DNA of 64,000 nucleotides from Planctomycetia bacterium (GTDB taxonomy: Bacteria > Planctomycetota > Phycisphaerae > UBA1845 > UTPLA1), in contig JABTTW010000001.1 in NCBI GenBank assembly GCA_015075745.1, positions 1,550,001 to 1,614,000 of the forward strand. Reading direction: 5' to 3'. Within the stretch, counting starts at the first letter, position 1. Each line of letters opens with the position of its first letter. Positions 1 to 8,857 of the stretch are shown one piece after another. The notes under the pieces are model-generated. The model made no database searches. It saw only the letters and a program-made list of their open reading frames with translations, and had not been told where the DNA came from. Both the position numbers and the translations under genes were made by a program.

Positions 1-37
1 GTCTTACCGTGACAACAATTCATCACCAACATCTTCC

Positions 38-1675
38 ATGACCCTTGCGGGGTGCAATAGTCTTTTCATCGTTCTCGATCGTTACTTCCCGCTGCGGGAA
101 GGTCGCTATGTTGTCTTCGAGGGCATTCCTCCCAATCGAAAGGCTCGCGAGGCGATGAAGCGGGTTTATGACGCGATTTTGCGCGGCGACGCGTTTCTCA
201 CTACGAATCCGCCGGACGTCAGTCAGCACGAAGGCTACGAATTATTCGGTCTTGAGCGGCTGGGGCTGGCAAGCGGCCGGGCACGTATCGGCGGCGTGGA
301 CTGGTACGCGAGCAATCTCAAAAAAATCCTGGGGCGCGAATGGGGACGAAGCGTCGTGGCCGATTCATTTGCGCTTATCTTCCTCGCGCACGGCCAGGCT
401 CCCATTTTCATTCAAAAAATGCAGTACGGAGCCGACGAGGACCAGTGGAACTACTACTACCGCGATCTGGCGGGCATTACGCGATTCCTGAGCAAGTCGT
501 TTGAACGACTGTATCGATGGCAGATTGTCGGTTCACATGCCACGCTTGACGAACTGCGCGACGCCCCGATTCTGTATCTTTCCGGAAGCGGAATACTTGA
601 ACTGCCCGAGGACACACTCGCCAACATTCGCGCGTACATCGACGACGGCGGGGTTGTGTTTCTCCATGCCGATCGGGCAAGCGGCCGGTTCACCGACTCA
701 GCCGCGAAGCTCTTTGAGCGGATGTTTCGCGATCGGGGATATCGCTTTGAAGTGCTTCCCGAGGACCATCCCGTTTTTCACTGCCACTTCGGAGGGCCCG
801 CTTCGGTCTGGGAGAGACGCCCACCGCTTCGAGGCATGTCGGATGGATCGCGCGTCGCCGTTTTTCTTTGTCCGGTCGATATTGCCGGGGCCTGGCATCA
901 GGAGCGCACGCGATTTGTCGATCTGTTTCGGATCTTTGTGAACCTGAGAGTTTACACCGCCCCACCGTATCAGCAGCTACCGCGGAGGATGCCCGATGGG
1001 CCGACCGCGCAACGAGCCAACGTTGGCCGGGCCCGAGTTTCGGTGGGGACATTCAAACATGCCGGTGAGTGGGACCGACACCCGAATACTTGGCGGCGAT
1101 ATGGCAGTGGCAGCGACAGCCGCTGCGGCATCTCGATTGACGATCGCGGAATCATTACCGCTGCCAGCGCCGCAGATCGCTCGAGCTTGCCGGACGTCCT
1201 GCATGTGAAAGTGCCGACCGCGGGAGGACCGACCGAGGCGGAAGCCAAGTTTCTCATTTCGGCGATGAGCGCCGGTACGGTCGTTCTGATCGACGCAGCG
1301 GATGGGATGTCAGCGGGCATCTCCGCCGTTCCGCAATGGGTCGAGGCCCTCAACTTCGGCCGTCGCGAGGTACTCGCTCAGGATCATCCGATCGCCACCG
1401 GCGCGTTTGAGGGTGGCAATCGTCTCATTTCATTGCAGACAACGGATGCCGGTGCATCTCTGAGGCAGGGCGACGCGGCGCCGCCGATTTACCTGCGAAC
1501 CATCGAGAATCGTGTGGCCCTGATAGCCTGCCCGTTCGACCTGTCCGCGGGGATGGATCGGCACTTTATCTGGAATCGCGTCGGCTACCTGCCGGAATCA
1601 ACGAATCAGATCATGGACAACATCCTGCTATGGACACTCGAACAGAGACGGGGCGCCGCTTCGAACGAGCGCTGA
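38..1675 (+). CDS. DUF4159-like protein, 5' end uncertain
   Basis: About 545 residues. The N-terminal 300 or so residues look like the DUF4159 family: an 'RDLAGITRFLSKSFERLYRW' stretch followed by 'PILYLSGSGILELPE' and 'YIDDGGVVFLHAD', a class I amidotransferase-like fold. The C-terminal part (from about residue 390) repeats a similar alpha/beta pattern and ends 'NQIMDNILLWTLEQ'. The molecular function is unknown. The frame is open upstream to the window edge, and the ATG at 38 has no clear ribosome binding site, so the true start may lie outside the window and the gene may be partial here. A lipobox-like LAGC sits right behind the chosen Met, which would fit a lipoprotein only if the start is further upstream. 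The 3' end overlaps the next gene by 46 bp, suggesting one operon. Confidence 0.6.
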   Translation: MTLAGCNSLFIVLDRYFPLREGRYVVFEGIPPNRKAREAMKRVYDAILRGDAFLTTNPPDVSQHEGYELFGLERLGLASGRARIGGVDWYASNLKKILGREWGRSVVADSFALIFLAHGQAPIFIQKMQYGADEDQWNYYYRDLAGITRFLSKSFERLYRWQIVGSHATLDELRDAPILYLSGSGILELPEDTLANIRAYIDDGGVVFLHADRASGRFTDSAAKLFERMFRDRGYRFEVLPEDHPVFHCHFGGPASVWERRPPLRGMSDGSRVAVFLCPVDIAGAWHQERTRFVDLFRIFVNLRVYTAPPYQQLPRRMPDGPTAQRANVGRARVSVGTFKHAGEWDRHPNTWRRYGSGSDSRCGISIDDRGIITAASAADRSSLPDVLHVKVPTAGGPTEAEAKFLISAMSAGTVVLIDAADGMSAGISAVPQWVEALNFGRREVLAQDHPIATGAFEGGNRLISLQTTDAGASLRQGDAAPPIYLRTIENRVALIACPFDLSAGMDRHFIWNRVGYLPESTNQIMDNILLWTLEQRRGAASNER

Positions 1676-2655
1676 TCGTCCACGGCGGCGCGCTCGGCGA
1701 TCTCATTTTGAGCCTGCGACTTGTTGAGGCACTTCGCCTCAGCGGCGCGAGTCGTGTCAGCCTGCTGGCAAGGCCGACGAGCGCGCGACTTTGTCTCACG
1801 TGCGGCGCGGTTGAAGAGTTGCGCGATATCGAAGGGGGGGGATTTCATCGGCTCTTCGGCAGCGCGGATGAGCTGCCGGGCGAAGTGCGCGTCTGGCTGG
1901 GCGCTCATGACATCGCGATCAACACGCTCGGCGATCCGGAAGGCTTGATAGCCGGTAACCTGCGAGCTACGGGAATCGCTCACACAGTCAGCATCGACCC
2001 GCGACCCCGGGAAGACTTGCTCGGCCACGTGAGCGATCAATGGCTCCTCGACCTCAAGGCACATGGGATGAATGCCCATGTGGGGCATCCGCGACTGGTT
2101 GTTCCCGCGTCGCTTCGGACTGAAGCGCAAAGGATTCTTCACGCCTGTCGCGATGGCGTCGCCGCTCGGCCGATCCTCCTTCATCCCGGCAGCGGCGGGC
2201 GTGACAAGTGCTGGAAGACCGATTGCTTCGTCGAATTGAGCGAGGTATTGCGACGTCGCGGATTTCTACCGATTTTTGTCCTCGGCCCAGTTGAAATGGA
2301 ACGGTTCCCGGCAGATGAAATCCGATCGCTACGCGACGCCACCAAGACCATCGAGAGTCCTGCGCTCGAACTGCTCGCCGGACTTATTGCGGAGGCCGGC
2401 CTGTTTGTGGGCAACGACAGCGGCGTTTCGCATCTTGCCGCGGCGGTCGGCGCCAAAACCCTTGCCTTGTTTGGTCCGACGAATCCGGCCCTATGGCGAC
2501 CGCTGGGAGAAAACGTTCGCATCGTACAGGGCAAGACGCCCCCTGATATGCCGACGGTGTCGGAAGTGCTGCCGCATCTTGATTTGTTCGACTCGATTCA
2601 GACCGGCGTGCCGTTACAATCGGTCGATCAAACTGAGTCAGCGTCCCATCCGTAA
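1630..2655 (+). CDS. Glycosyltransferase family 9 (heptosyltransferase-like)
   Basis: 341 residues, normal length for GT9. The N-terminal Rossmann half starts with 'ALIVHGGALGDLILSLRLVEAL', the usual GDhilslP-type acceptor-side motif. The C-terminal half has the donor-binding 'FVGNDSGVSHLAAAVG' followed by 'LALFGPTNPALWRP', as in ADP-heptose:LPS heptosyltransferases. It probably adds a sugar to a lipopolysaccharide core or related surface glycan at the inner face of the cytoplasmic membrane; the substrate cannot be told from sequence. It overlaps the preceding gene by 46 bp and is followed after 15 bp by a GNAT gene, so the three are probably co-transcribed. Confidence 0.85.
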   Translation: MDTRTETGRRFERALIVHGGALGDLILSLRLVEALRLSGASRVSLLARPTSARLCLTCGAVEELRDIEGGGFHRLFGSADELPGEVRVWLGAHDIAINTLGDPEGLIAGNLRATGIAHTVSIDPRPREDLLGHVSDQWLLDLKAHGMNAHVGHPRLVVPASLRTEAQRILHACRDGVAARPILLHPGSGGRDKCWKTDCFVELSEVLRRRGFLPIFVLGPVEMERFPADEIRSLRDATKTIESPALELLAGLIAEAGLFVGNDSGVSHLAAAVGAKTLALFGPTNPALWRPLGENVRIVQGKTPPDMPTVSEVLPHLDLFDSIQTGVPLQSVDQTESASHP

Positions 2656-2670
2656 AAGGCGCAGCGCCCC

Positions 2671-3633
2671 ATGCCGACGGAATTGTCCTGCCAAACTCTG
2701 CTCGCCGGGCCGACCGACGCGCGCCGCGTCCTGCGCATGACCCTGGCGACGCAAGACCAGTCGGCCGTTGAGTTGGAAAGCCACGTCAGCTCGTTTATCC
2801 AGTATGCCCGCGTGATGAATCTCGATCTTTCCCGGCAGTGGCTGCTGCAGAGCGCGGGGCGCATCATCAGTGCCTGCACGTGCATCGAGTCTCCGGGCCG
2901 GACCGCGATGTTGTTCCTGCCGGAAAGCCGGAGACAGTCAGCGACGGCGTCGCAAGTCGTGGCTATGCTGCGCGGGGTGCTTGCCGAGGAAGCGACGCGC
3001 GGCATCCGGTTGGCGCAGTGCCTCCTTGGGCCCACGGATGCCGGTCTTCGTGCCGCCTTATGCGCCGTGGGTTTCTCGGAGATTGCGGAACTGCTTTACA
3101 TGGAGTGCCCTTCGTCCAATGTGACGCGGATAAATTATTCCGTCGGTGGTTCTGAAGCGGCTAAGGCCACCTGGATGACCTATTCATCCCAAATACACGA
3201 CGAACTGGCGGCCCTGATCCTCGAAACCTATCGAGAAAGCCTGGATTGTCCGGGCCTTTCCGGGTTGCGGGACATTGAGGACATCATCGCTGGTCACAAA
3301 AGCGCGGGGATATTTCGGCCGGAGCGATGGCTTATTTACGGGCGGGCGGGCAGCCCGGTGGCTTGTATTCTCTTGGGAGAGAGTCCTTTGCGCTCGGCGC
3401 TGGAAGTGGTGTATATGGGCGTGCATCCCTCGTCGCGCGGACAAGGGTTGGGCAATTCTCTTTTGGCGAAAGCGCTTGAGATTGCGCATGCCCAAGGCAT
3501 TGAAAGAGTTACGCTCGCCGTCGACGCGCGAAACGCGCCGGCGCTCGCGATTTATCGTCGATTCGGCTTCGAAACGTGTTACCGCCGGACGGCGATGATC
3601 TGCCCGATCGGCGTAACCACTCACGCGACGTGA
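2671..3633 (+). CDS. GNAT-family N-acetyltransferase (double GNAT)
   Basis: 320 residues, about twice a single GNAT domain. The C-terminal domain is clear: 'VYMGVHPSSRGQGLGNSLL' is motif A, the acetyl-CoA pyrophosphate-binding R/Q-x-x-G-x-G/A loop, followed by 'ARNAPALAIYRRFGFE', motif B. The N-terminal half (residues 25-150, with 'LLGPTDAGLRAALCAVGFSEIAELLYMEC') looks like a degenerate GNAT copy, the layout of MshD-type two-domain acetyltransferases. The substrate is unknown. It follows the glycosyltransferase by 15 bp and is the last gene of that operon; dnaA starts about 350 bp later with its own promoter. Confidence 0.8.
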   Translation: MPTELSCQTLLAGPTDARRVLRMTLATQDQSAVELESHVSSFIQYARVMNLDLSRQWLLQSAGRIISACTCIESPGRTAMLFLPESRRQSATASQVVAMLRGVLAEEATRGIRLAQCLLGPTDAGLRAALCAVGFSEIAELLYMECPSSNVTRINYSVGGSEAAKATWMTYSSQIHDELAALILETYRESLDCPGLSGLRDIEDIIAGHKSAGIFRPERWLIYGRAGSPVACILLGESPLRSALEVVYMGVHPSSRGQGLGNSLLAKALEIAHAQGIERVTLAVDARNAPALAIYRRFGFETCYRRTAMICPIGVTTHAT

Positions 3634-3793
3634 GGATGCGCATCAGAGTCGTCACCTGCGCCAGGTTTTGCACGACTACTCAAGAATTAACGTTGCGTTG
3701 TGGGCAAGCCGTGGATGAAAATTTTTTTGCAGTCGCAAATACTTGATTCAACGAGAGTCGCCGCATGTGCAAAACTTTCGTTAAAGTTTCCGA

Positions 3794-3822
3794 TTGACGC
3801 GAATCGGCGGCATTCGTATAAC
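3794..3822 (+). promoter_or_regulatory. Sigma-70 type promoter upstream of dnaA
   Basis: TTGACG at 3794-3799 and TATAAC at 3817-3822 are separated by exactly 17 bp, one mismatch each from the -35/-10 consensus. Transcription would start near 3830, giving a leader of about 155 nt before the dnaA GTG at 3987. No convincing DnaA box is visible in the 350-bp gap, so autoregulation or an origin here is not supported. Confidence 0.6.
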
Positions 3823-3986
3823 TTCGTCCCGGCAAGAAGACGGTTGAAGAGGCAGTCCGGTCAGTACACAGTGCCGGAGGAGACCAGAAGCGTCAGCATT
3901 CGCAGCTTTTTGCCCCGTTTATAAAACCTCAGATCAGGAAATTCGCACTCGATAATTCGAGATGCGGTCGTTGGAAGGAGCGCGCC

Positions 3987-5411
3987 GTGGCCATTGAGAT
4001 TCAGGATCCCATTGATCGAATTCGAACGCAGATTGAGGAAATCGTCGGTTCACAGCAGTTCAAAATCTGGTTCCGGCATTCGACTCAGTTCAGTCTGTCC
4101 GATGATATCCTGAAAGTCGGCGTTCCGAATTTGTTCATCGGCGGCTGGATCGAAGACCACTTCGCGGACTCCATCGCCGAGGCCGCCGAACAGGTCATGG
4201 GTCGCCCTATCAAGGTGACGTATTCGATCGACCCGGTTCTGTTTCGCAGCATGCGAAAGAGCCAGCTCAACTCGCAGGCGGCCTACATTGAAAAGAACGC
4301 CGAGCGGTCGACCAAGGAAGGCGGCAACGGCGCCGTGCCTGCCCGCGATCCGCAGCGGACATTGCGGGGCCGGATGGAAGACTTCGTGGTCGGGGCGAAT
4401 AATCGTCTGGCATACTCAGTCGCCGAGTCGATCATCGAGAACCCAACGTCGGATTCGTCGACTGTCCTCTTCCACAGCGCCTGCGGGCTTGGCAAGACGC
4501 ATCTGCTTCAGGCGATCGCAAACGGCCTGAGCCGGCACAACGGCAAGGTGCGATGGATTTACGCATCGGGCGAGGACTTCACCAACCAGTTTCTTTACGC
4601 CCTTCGGGAACGAAAGCTCGATGCATTTCGACATCGCTTTCGGGACATTGACGTGCTGCTCCTCGATGATATGCAGTTCATCGCCAACAAGAAGGCGACC
4701 CAAGAGGAGTTCTTCCACACCTTTAACGCCATCAACGCCGCCGGGAAGCGCGTCATCCTCGCGTCCGACGCTCATCCGCGCATGATGGGCGAGCTTTCCG
4801 AGTCACTGGTCAGCCGCCTCGTCTCCGGCATGATCGTCCGCATCGAGCGGCCTGACGTGCAGACGCGCAAGGAGATTCTCCGCCGCCGCGCGACCGCGCT
4901 GCAGAAGTCGCTTCCCGAGCCGGTGCTCCAGTACATCGCCGACAAGATTCAGGCCAATGTGCGAGAGCTCGAAGGCTGCCTGGTCAAGCTCCTGGCGTTC
5001 GCTTCCCTTTCCCGCGAGCCGATCACCCTTGACATGGCCCGCCGAGCCCTTGATGACCATTTGACGCAGACCGGCAAGCTGCTCACCGTCAGCGACATCG
5101 AGCAGAGCGTCGCCACGTTCTTCGGCATCACCCCGGCGGACCTGCATACCTCCAGAAAAAGCCGGGTCATCGCTTTGGCGAGGAACATCGCCATGCATAT
5201 CGCCCGAAAGCACACCGATTTTTCGTTCCCTGAGATCGGCCGCATGATGGGCAACAAGAACCACACCACCGTTCTGCTGGCATGCCGCCGGATGGGGCAG
5301 CTCCTCGCCAGTGACGGGGAAGTGACGTGGCCCAGCCTCAGCGGCGTCCATACCCGCAAGCTCTCCGAGCTCATCCGCTCTTTCGAGGAGCAGCTCGGCT
5401 GCGCGGCCTGA
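3987..5411 (+). CDS. dnaA: Chromosomal replication initiator DnaA
   Basis: 474 residues, typical length. Domain I is at residues 1-90 ('SQQFKIWF'). A short linker follows. The AAA+ core has Walker A 'GLGKTHLLQAIANG' and Walker B 'DVLLLDDMQFIANKKATQEE', with sensor and arginine-finger region 'SESLVSRLVSGMIVRIERPD'. The C-terminal domain IV has the DnaA-box-binding signature 'FPEIGRMMGNKNHTTVLLAC'. The GTG start at 3987 is set by a strong Shine-Dalgarno GGAAGGAG at 3973-3980. DnaA binds ATP and unwinds the replication origin. dnaN and rpmH do not flank it, so the classical oriC neighbourhood is absent here. Confidence 0.97.
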   Translation: MAIEIQDPIDRIRTQIEEIVGSQQFKIWFRHSTQFSLSDDILKVGVPNLFIGGWIEDHFADSIAEAAEQVMGRPIKVTYSIDPVLFRSMRKSQLNSQAAYIEKNAERSTKEGGNGAVPARDPQRTLRGRMEDFVVGANNRLAYSVAESIIENPTSDSSTVLFHSACGLGKTHLLQAIANGLSRHNGKVRWIYASGEDFTNQFLYALRERKLDAFRHRFRDIDVLLLDDMQFIANKKATQEEFFHTFNAINAAGKRVILASDAHPRMMGELSESLVSRLVSGMIVRIERPDVQTRKEILRRRATALQKSLPEPVLQYIADKIQANVRELEGCLVKLLAFASLSREPITLDMARRALDDHLTQTGKLLTVSDIEQSVATFFGITPADLHTSRKSRVIALARNIAMHIARKHTDFSFPEIGRMMGNKNHTTVLLACRRMGQLLASDGEVTWPSLSGVHTRKLSELIRSFEEQLGCAA

Positions 5412-5434
5412 AAGCCGACAACGAGACGACGGCG

Positions 5435-5455
5435 GCGGATTCGTTCGGAATCCGC
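5435..5455 (+). terminator. Hairpin after dnaA, possible terminator
   Basis: A perfect 8-bp stem, GCGGATTC / GAATCCGC with loop GTTCG, lies 23 bp after the dnaA stop. It has no clean U-tract (only 'tgcctccctt' follows), so intrinsic termination is uncertain; a structural or Rho-related role is equally possible. The rest of the dnaA-htrA gap (5456-5720) shows nothing else I can name. Confidence 0.4.
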
Positions 5456-5720
5456 TGCCTCCCTTGCCTGATTTGACGCATACAATAGGGGACGGCCCGA
5501 TGGGCGTCCGGGTTATTGGCTGCGCCCACGCCCGAGAATCCGAGCAAAAGGACTTCGACCGACCTCTGATCGACCAAATACGCCAACCGACCGGGGATGA
5601 TTGGTCGATGATTCAGCGGACGCAGCCAAGGCCGGCGGATCGCGCTATGTTCCGGGTATAAGCGATTCGGTTGAACCGAGTCGGCTCGATGCATTTGGCC
5701 GTCCTACTGCAAGGCTGGAC

Positions 5721-7298
5721 ATGATGACCCATTATCAAGAGCGTTTTGGATATCGTAGTTTCCTTATGACAGCATGCTGCTGGGCGCTGTTTGGATTGCT
5801 GGGTGCATCGAGCCTCCGCGCCGACCCGGACCCGGTCAAACGCGATGCGTCTGGTTTTTATCCTGTCGCGCAAAGGGACTCATCCTCCGACATCGCCCTC
5901 CTTGAGCGCCTTTCGAATGCATACAGCGCCATCGCCGACGAGGTGCAGCCATCGGTGGTCAGCATCAAGGCGATGACGATCAACGAGGAAGTGAACGACG
6001 AGCTCAAGCGGATGTTTGGCGACGAGAACCTCCAACCCATCCCCATGACCGGAACCGGCAGCGGATTCATTATTGACGATGCAGGATACATCGTGACCAA
6101 CAATCACGTCGTCGAGGATGCCGGCCGGGTCCAGGTGACCCTTCAGGATGGGCGGGACTTTCTCGCCGAGGTCATCGGGACAGACAAGATGACCGACATC
6201 GCGGTCATCAAGATTTCCGCGGACGACCTGAAACCGTGCCGGCTTGGCGATTCGGATGCGATGCGAGTCGGCAATATCGTTCTGGCAATCGGCAGCCCCT
6301 TCAAGTTTGGAAACAGCGTCTCTCAGGGCATCATCAGCGCCGTCGGCCGTTCGAATGTCGACGTCAAAATCGATTACAAGGGCTGGTTGCAGACTGACGC
6401 CCCCATCAATCCGGGAAACTCCGGCGGTCCGCTTATCAATACCCGCGCCGAGGTGATCGGCATGAGCGTCGCTATTGCCACGGAGTCCGGCGGCTACCAG
6501 GGCGTCGGTTTCGCGATTCCATCGAACGTCATCCGCCGCATCGCAGATACGCTCAAGAGGGGTAAAAAGGTCGTCAGAGGCTATCTCGGCGTCGCACTAC
6601 GACCCGTGAACAGGGCCGTCGCCGAGGCTTATGGGCTTGACGCGGCGTATGGCGCTCTCATCCAGGGCATCATCGATGAATCGGAAGACGCGCCGGCGGT
6701 CAAGGCGGGCATGCAGCCTGACGACATTATTCTCAAAGTTGACGACCGACGGGTGCGTGACGTGGAGGACCTGCAAGACCTGGTCGCCCAGATGCCGCCG
6801 GGTACGAAGGCCCGCTTCAACATCTGGCGACATAAGCGTTCGAAGGTTGTCACCGTTGAAATTGGTAAGCAGCCGCTGAATTTCAGTACGCAGACCTCCA
6901 GATTCGACCCTTCGTCTCAAGATGAGAGCGACACCAAGGAGCCCGGCAGCATTTCGAACTCGGAGAAGCCCGAGGACAAGATTCAAAGTGAGATGGGTGC
7001 CGAGTATGTCGAGCGACTGGGAATCTATGCCGCCACGCTGACACCGGAACTCCGGAAGAGATTTCGGACCCGAAGTGAGGTCGAGACCGGCGCGATTATT
7101 ACACTGGTGGATCCGCTCGGTGAGGGATTCGCCGCTGATCTGCGCCGAGGCTTTGTCATTCAGGCCGTCAATGACGACGAGATCGAGAGCATCGGGGACT
7201 TGAAGCGAACCCTTGAGAACCTCAAGGACGCCCGAAGTGCCCGAATGGAGGTTCAGGACGGCCGCGGCGTGGGTCGAGTTGTCGTGCGCTTGCGCTGA
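5721..7298 (+). CDS. HtrA/DegP-family periplasmic serine protease
   Basis: About 525 residues from the ATG at 5721; the frame is open further upstream, but this start puts a signal sequence at the N-terminus ('FLMTACCWALFGLLGASSLRA'), so export to the periplasm is expected. The trypsin-like domain carries the triad: His in 'IVTNNHVV', Asp in 'KMTDIAVIKI', Ser in 'NPGNSGGPLI'. Two PDZ regions follow ('RGYLGVALRPVNRAVAE...' and a more diverged one near the C-terminus, 'AADLRRGFVIQAVNDDEIES'). The family degrades or refolds damaged envelope proteins. The gene is monocistronic on the + strand and convergent with the flagellar locus, whose last gene ends 33 bp away. Confidence 0.9.
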   Translation: MMTHYQERFGYRSFLMTACCWALFGLLGASSLRADPDPVKRDASGFYPVAQRDSSSDIALLERLSNAYSAIADEVQPSVVSIKAMTINEEVNDELKRMFGDENLQPIPMTGTGSGFIIDDAGYIVTNNHVVEDAGRVQVTLQDGRDFLAEVIGTDKMTDIAVIKISADDLKPCRLGDSDAMRVGNIVLAIGSPFKFGNSVSQGIISAVGRSNVDVKIDYKGWLQTDAPINPGNSGGPLINTRAEVIGMSVAIATESGGYQGVGFAIPSNVIRRIADTLKRGKKVVRGYLGVALRPVNRAVAEAYGLDAAYGALIQGIIDESEDAPAVKAGMQPDDIILKVDDRRVRDVEDLQDLVAQMPPGTKARFNIWRHKRSKVVTVEIGKQPLNFSTQTSRFDPSSQDESDTKEPGSISNSEKPEDKIQSEMGAEYVERLGIYAATLTPELRKRFRTRSEVETGAIITLVDPLGEGFAADLRRGFVIQAVNDDEIESIGDLKRTLENLKDARSARMEVQDGRGVGRVVVRLR

Positions 7299-7331
7299 GC
7301 GGGCTTCGCTTTGATATCGCGCGACTCATTC

Positions 7332-7649
7332 TCACGCAGACAGGTCGATGTGTGGGCGGCCGGATTCGTCAGTGGTAATCCCGGCGTCATCCTGGGCTTC
7401 GTCCTGTTCTTCCTCTCCTGCGGGGGTGTCCTGGCGACCCTGACTGCCCAGACCCCCGGAATCAGTGTGAACCTGTGTGTCGTCGGTGTCGGTGCCTTCG
7501 ACTTCCAGGATCGCGTCAGGGCCTCCCGTGAGGGCCTTTGCCCGACTCTGTTCGGCGTTCTTGTCCGCATCGGTCTTGCGGGCCTGCTCGGCCTGCGCCG
7601 TGCCGGACTGGAGGACGGAGGCGATTGGATTAGGCGGAATGGCGGACAC
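7332..7649 (-). CDS. Small hydrophilic protein downstream of fliA, unknown
   Basis: 105 residues, very acidic, rich in D, E, Q, T and G, with no transmembrane segment. It begins 'MSAIPPNPIASVLQSG' and then becomes low-complexity and probably disordered. The start lies 6 bp after the sigma factor stop, so translation is probably coupled to fliA. I do not recognise a family. The position suggests a flagellar or sigma-factor-linked role, for instance an anti-sigma or export substrate, but it lacks an obvious FlgM-like amphipathic helix, so this is guesswork. It is the last gene of the flagellar locus. Confidence 0.6.
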   Translation of the reverse strand: MSAIPPNPIASVLQSGTAQAEQARKTDADKNAEQSRAKALTGGPDAILEVEGTDTDDTQVHTDSGGLGSQGRQDTPAGEEEQDEAQDDAGITTDESGRPHIDLSA

Positions 7650-7655
7650 GATTGG

Positions 7656-8429
7656 CTAGACCCGGAATTCCTTGTCACGCTGGCGAAGCTGAAATCGAAG
7701 CCGATCGACGATCGCGGAGTGCATCTGGCTGACCCGGCTCTCCGACAGATCGAGCGTCAGGCCGATTTCCTTCATGGTCATCTCTTCGTAGTAATAAAGA
7801 ATCAGGATGAGGCGCTCAGTTGAAGTCAGTCCCTGCTGAATGAGCCGCTTGAGATCGGCCTTCTGGACTTCCTGTTGCGGACTGCTCGCCCGCTCGTCGC
7901 GGACGACGTCGATTTCGGTCAGCTCGCGCGAGGAATCGTTGCCGTAAGCCTTGCGCGAGAGCGAGGTCATTGAGACGGCGTTGGAATCCCTCGACATGCG
8001 GTCGAATTCCGCCGCCGAGACGCCGATCTTCTGAGCGACTTCCTTCTGGGTGGGCAGACGGCCCAGTTCGCCCTGGAGTTCCTTGGTAGCCTGCTGAATC
8101 TTCTGCGACCGGTTGCGGACAAGCCTCGGGACCCAGTCCATCGAGCGGAGCTCGTCGAGGATGGCGCCGCGTACACGGGGCGAACAATACGTCTCGAACT
8201 TGACGCCTCGCTCCATGTCGAAGGCCTCGATGGCGTCCATCAGTCCGAAGGCGCCGGCGGAGATGAGGTCGTCCAGTTCCACCTCGGTGGGCAGCTTGGC
8301 GTGAACGCGCTCGGCGTTGAATCGAACGATGGGGAGGTATTGCTGAATGAGGATGTTGCGAAGCTCGCGGCTGGGGTTTTTCTTGTATTGCCGCCAGATA
8401 TCTTGAATGTCCGTATCGACTGCCAGCAT
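7656..8429 (-). CDS. fliA: RNA polymerase sigma factor FliA (sigma-28)
   Basis: 257 residues, usual for FliA/WhiG. Region 2 is clear: 'VELDDLISAGAFGLMDAIE' and 'VKFETYCSPRVRGAILDELR'. Region 3 is 'GRLPTQKEVAQKIGVSAAEF', and region 4 is 'LILILYYYEEMTMKEIGLTL' with the helix-turn-helix 'DLSESRVSQMHSAIVDRLR'. It directs RNA polymerase to late flagellar genes (flagellin, chemotaxis). The gene sits at the distal end of the early/middle operon, about 90 bp after the small membrane-protein gene. Neither FlgM nor flagellin is in the window. Confidence 0.95.
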   Translation of the reverse strand: MLAVDTDIQDIWRQYKKNPSRELRNILIQQYLPIVRFNAERVHAKLPTEVELDDLISAGAFGLMDAIEAFDMERGVKFETYCSPRVRGAILDELRSMDWVPRLVRNRSQKIQQATKELQGELGRLPTQKEVAQKIGVSAAEFDRMSRDSNAVSMTSLSRKAYGNDSSRELTEIDVVRDERASSPQQEVQKADLKRLIQQGLTSTERLILILYYYEEMTMKEIGLTLDLSESRVSQMHSAIVDRLRFQLRQRDKEFRV

Positions 8430-8519
8430 ACGCCGTACTCCTGCTTGACCTTGGACGACTGAACCTTAAGCCTCGACCACCTGCTACCGTGGCGCGCCCT
8501 TATTCAGGGGGACGCCGGC

Positions 8520-8786
8520 CTATCGCACAACTTGCACATTTGAATCCGACATGCCGCGCTCCACCTTTTTGGGTGACTCGGAGCGGTCATCTGTAGACCG
8601 GTCCAGTTGATCGCGAACGACGAAGAGACCTATCCAGCCGGTGAGGCAGCCAAGTGCAAGACCCCCAAAGAGCCCGACGAGGGCCCTGAGCATGATCTTC
8701 TCCGCGGCGGCCCCCGACAGGAGCCCGCCGAAGATCGTTGCACTGAAGATCAAGAGTCCACAGCATGCGCCACACAACCGTGCCAA
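8520..8786 (-). CDS. Small membrane protein in flagellar locus, unknown
   Basis: 88 residues starting at TTG (8786), preceded by GGAGG about 10 nt upstream. Two hydrophobic segments at about residues 8-30 ('LLIFSATIFGGLLSGAAA') and 33-58 ('LRALVGLFGGLALGCLTGWIGLFVV') are followed by a charged tail. It lies between flhG and fliA in the same orientation. I do not recognise it. The Cys-rich N-terminus (three Cys in the first ten residues) is unusual. It could be a conserved accessory gene of planctomycete flagellar operons; this is an inference from position only. Confidence 0.55.
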   Translation of the reverse strand: MARLCGACCGLLIFSATIFGGLLSGAAAEKIMLRALVGLFGGLALGCLTGWIGLFVVRDQLDRSTDDRSESPKKVERGMSDSNVQVVR

Positions 8787-8857
8787 GCAGTTACGCCCTC
8801 CGGGATCGATTCTCGGTCGTCATTAGTAATTGGGATCGGCGGCGGAGGGCGTCGGAT

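Noticed and set aside
3700..3924. 74-codon frame upstream of dnaA
   Set aside because: It overlaps the dnaA promoter, lacks a ribosome binding site and has no protein-like pattern.
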